Source: an uncultured Clostridia bacterium
Lineage (GTDB): Bacteria > Bacillota > Clostridia > TANB77 > CAG-508
DNA: 14,080 bases
Direction: 5' to 3'
Assembly: GCA_934162615.1 (NCBI GenBank)
Contig: CAKPJK010000032.1
Span: 1-14,080, forward strand
Shown: one piece after another, positions 13,100 to 14,080 of the stretch
Layout: the number at the start of each line of letters is the position of its first letter
Position numbering within the stretch: position 1 is the first letter of the stretch
Program-made: the position numbers and the translations under genes
Notes under the pieces: model-generated
What the model saw: the letters and a program-made list of their open reading frames with translations, nothing else
The model's database searches: none
Told to the model about the DNA's origin: nothing

Positions 13100-14080
13100 T
13101 TAAATTTTTGCAACACTTGCAACTACTTTGCTTTCTTCTGCATTTGCTAAAATACTTGGTCCACCTGAAATTACAATTGTATCACCTTTTTCTAAAATAC
13201 CTTTATCTTGTAATTTTTTAATTCCATTTTCAAGAGTTGTATCAATATTTTCAGTTTTTTCAACAAATACTGGTGTTACATTCCAAGCTAAAGCTAATTG
13301 GTTGAATGTTTTTCTGTTATCTGTGATAGCTAAGATTGGGCATCCTGCTCCAAGTCCAGCTAATTTTCTAGCAGAATTTCCTGAATTTGTGTAGCATACA
13401 ATTGCATCTGCTTCCATGTTCATTGCTGTAACACATGTTGAATATGCAACTTTTGTTTCGAAATCTGATAAATCCATGTTATCATTTTCTTTAAATCTTT
13501 TCCAGTAATTGATTTCTGGTTCAACTCTGTTTGCTATTTTAACCATTGTTTGAACACATTCTACTGGGTAATCACCTTGAGCACATTCTCCAGATAACAT
13601 TATTGCACTTGTTCTATCATAAATAGCATTTGCAACGTCACTAGCTTCTGCTCTTGTTGGTAATGGTTGATGTGTCATTGATTCTAACATTTGTGTAGCT
13701 GTTATAGCTGGTTTGCAAAGTCTGTTAGATGTTTTGATTATTCTTTTTTGAATTACAGGTGGTTCTGTAAAGTCTGTTTCTGTAGCCATATCTCCTCTGG
13801 CAATCATTTGAGCATCTGCTTCTAATAAGATGTTGTCTAAGTTTGCTATACCTTCAACATTTTCTATTTTTGTTATTATTTGGATATCTTTTCCACCGTT
13901 TTCATCTAATACTTTTCTTACTTGTCTTACATCATCTAAGTTTCTTGCAAATGAAATTGCAACAAAGTCATAATCATGTTCACAAGCTGTTTTTAAGTCA
14001 GCAATATCTTTTTCAGCTAAACCTGGTAATCTGATTACTGTTCCAGGTAAGTTCATTGTTTTTCTACTTCCTAATCCATT
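13100..14080 (-). CDS. pyk: Pyruvate kinase, C-terminal 326 residues (runs off right edge)
   Basis: The frame is open to the window edge; the visible part begins NGLGSRKTMNLPG, an internal motif of pyruvate kinase, so roughly 150 N-terminal residues are missing. It converts phosphoenolpyruvate and ADP to pyruvate and ATP in glycolysis. Numbering from the edge, active-site elements are IITKIEN (69-75, with the catalytic Lys71 and metal-binding Glu73), ARGDM (94-98, with metal-binding Asp97) and ITATQMLESM (126-135, with Thr129). The C-terminal domain ends in GDTIVISGGPS and a final strand, with no phosphohistidine PEP-utiliser extension. The usual GDLGVE after ARGD reads GDMATE, and LSGETAxGxYP reads LSGECAQGDYP, so this is a somewhat divergent member. 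The stop at 13100-13102 lies beside a terminator shared with cotJC. The promoter is outside the window. Confidence 0.95.
   Translation of the reverse strand, partial: NGLGSRKTMNLPGTVIRLPGLAEKDIADLKTACEHDYDFVAISFARNLDDVRQVRKVLDENGGKDIQIITKIENVEGIANLDNILLEADAQMIARGDMATETDFTEPPVIQKRIIKTSNRLCKPAITATQMLESMTHQPLPTRAEASDVANAIYDRTSAIMLSGECAQGDYPVECVQTMVKIANRVEPEINYWKRFKENDNMDLSDFETKVAYSTCVTAMNMEADAIVCYTNSGNSARKLAGLGAGCPILAITDNRKTFNQLALAWNVTPVFVEKTENIDTTLENGIKKLQDKGILEKGDTIVISGGPSILANAEESKVVASVAKI

Overview
The window comes from a very AT-rich, endospore-forming Firmicute, most likely an uncultured member of class Clostridia. The evidence is the strong AGGAGG-type ribosome binding sites, the sigma-A style promoters, a complete cotJA-cotJB-cotJC spore coat operon, and the Firmicute blocks ireB-ruvX-yrzB(DUF1292) and rbgA/mrnC. 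The species cannot be named from this sequence. There are no rRNA or tRNA genes, CRISPR arrays or recognisable transposons. Coding density is high and no gene-free stretch exceeds about 150 bases.

Layout from left to right. (1) 1-185, minus: the 5' end of a FemAB/FemX-like peptidoglycan-bridge aminoacyltransferase, running off the left edge, with its own promoter. (2) 338-1700, minus: rbgA (50S assembly GTPase) followed by mrnC (mini-RNase III, 23S rRNA maturation), closed by a terminator at the end of mrnC. (3) 1770-4501, minus: an accessory restriction-modification cassette, with a gamma-type N6-adenine methyltransferase followed by a probable PD-(D/E)xK restriction endonuclease. A perfect 12-bp inverted repeat lies in the 56-nt gap between them. 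(4) 4581-5057, minus: a four-helix membrane protein of unknown function. (5) 5190-10198, minus: what looks like one six-gene operon, read from a promoter at 10262-10290 to a terminator at 5156-5179. Its order is a secreted/membrane two-helix small protein resembling VirB2/TrbC pilins in topology, a 791-residue CpaE/MinD-like protein with two AT-hooks and a repeated LPG motif, a membrane-anchored GAF plus degenerate GGDEF protein, ireB, ruvX and a DUF1292 protein. yrzB(DUF1292) probably also has a promoter of its own. (6) 10308-11552, minus: a membrane-anchored G5-SH3b-glucosaminidase cell-wall hydrolase. (7) 11702-13025, plus: cotJA-cotJB-cotJC, with unusually cysteine-rich CotJA and CotJB. 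(8) 13100-14080, minus: the C-terminal two thirds of pyruvate kinase, running off the right edge, convergent with cotJC across a bidirectional terminator.

The conserved housekeeping block ireB-ruvX-yrzB, which follows alaS in many Firmicutes, is here preceded by a three-gene membrane/ATPase cassette. That cassette is the best candidate for an undescribed system: a ParA-superfamily ATPase with a non-canonical P-loop and its own DNA-binding hooks, a small exported membrane protein, and a GAF/dead-GGDEF sensor, all co-transcribed with a PASTA-kinase target (IreB). The other points of interest are the restriction cassette, with a hairpin placed between the Shine-Dalgarno sequence and the endonuclease start codon, and the short divergent control region at 11553-11701, which holds a near-consensus sigma-A promoter, a perfect Spo0A-box core and a sporulation-type -10 sequence.
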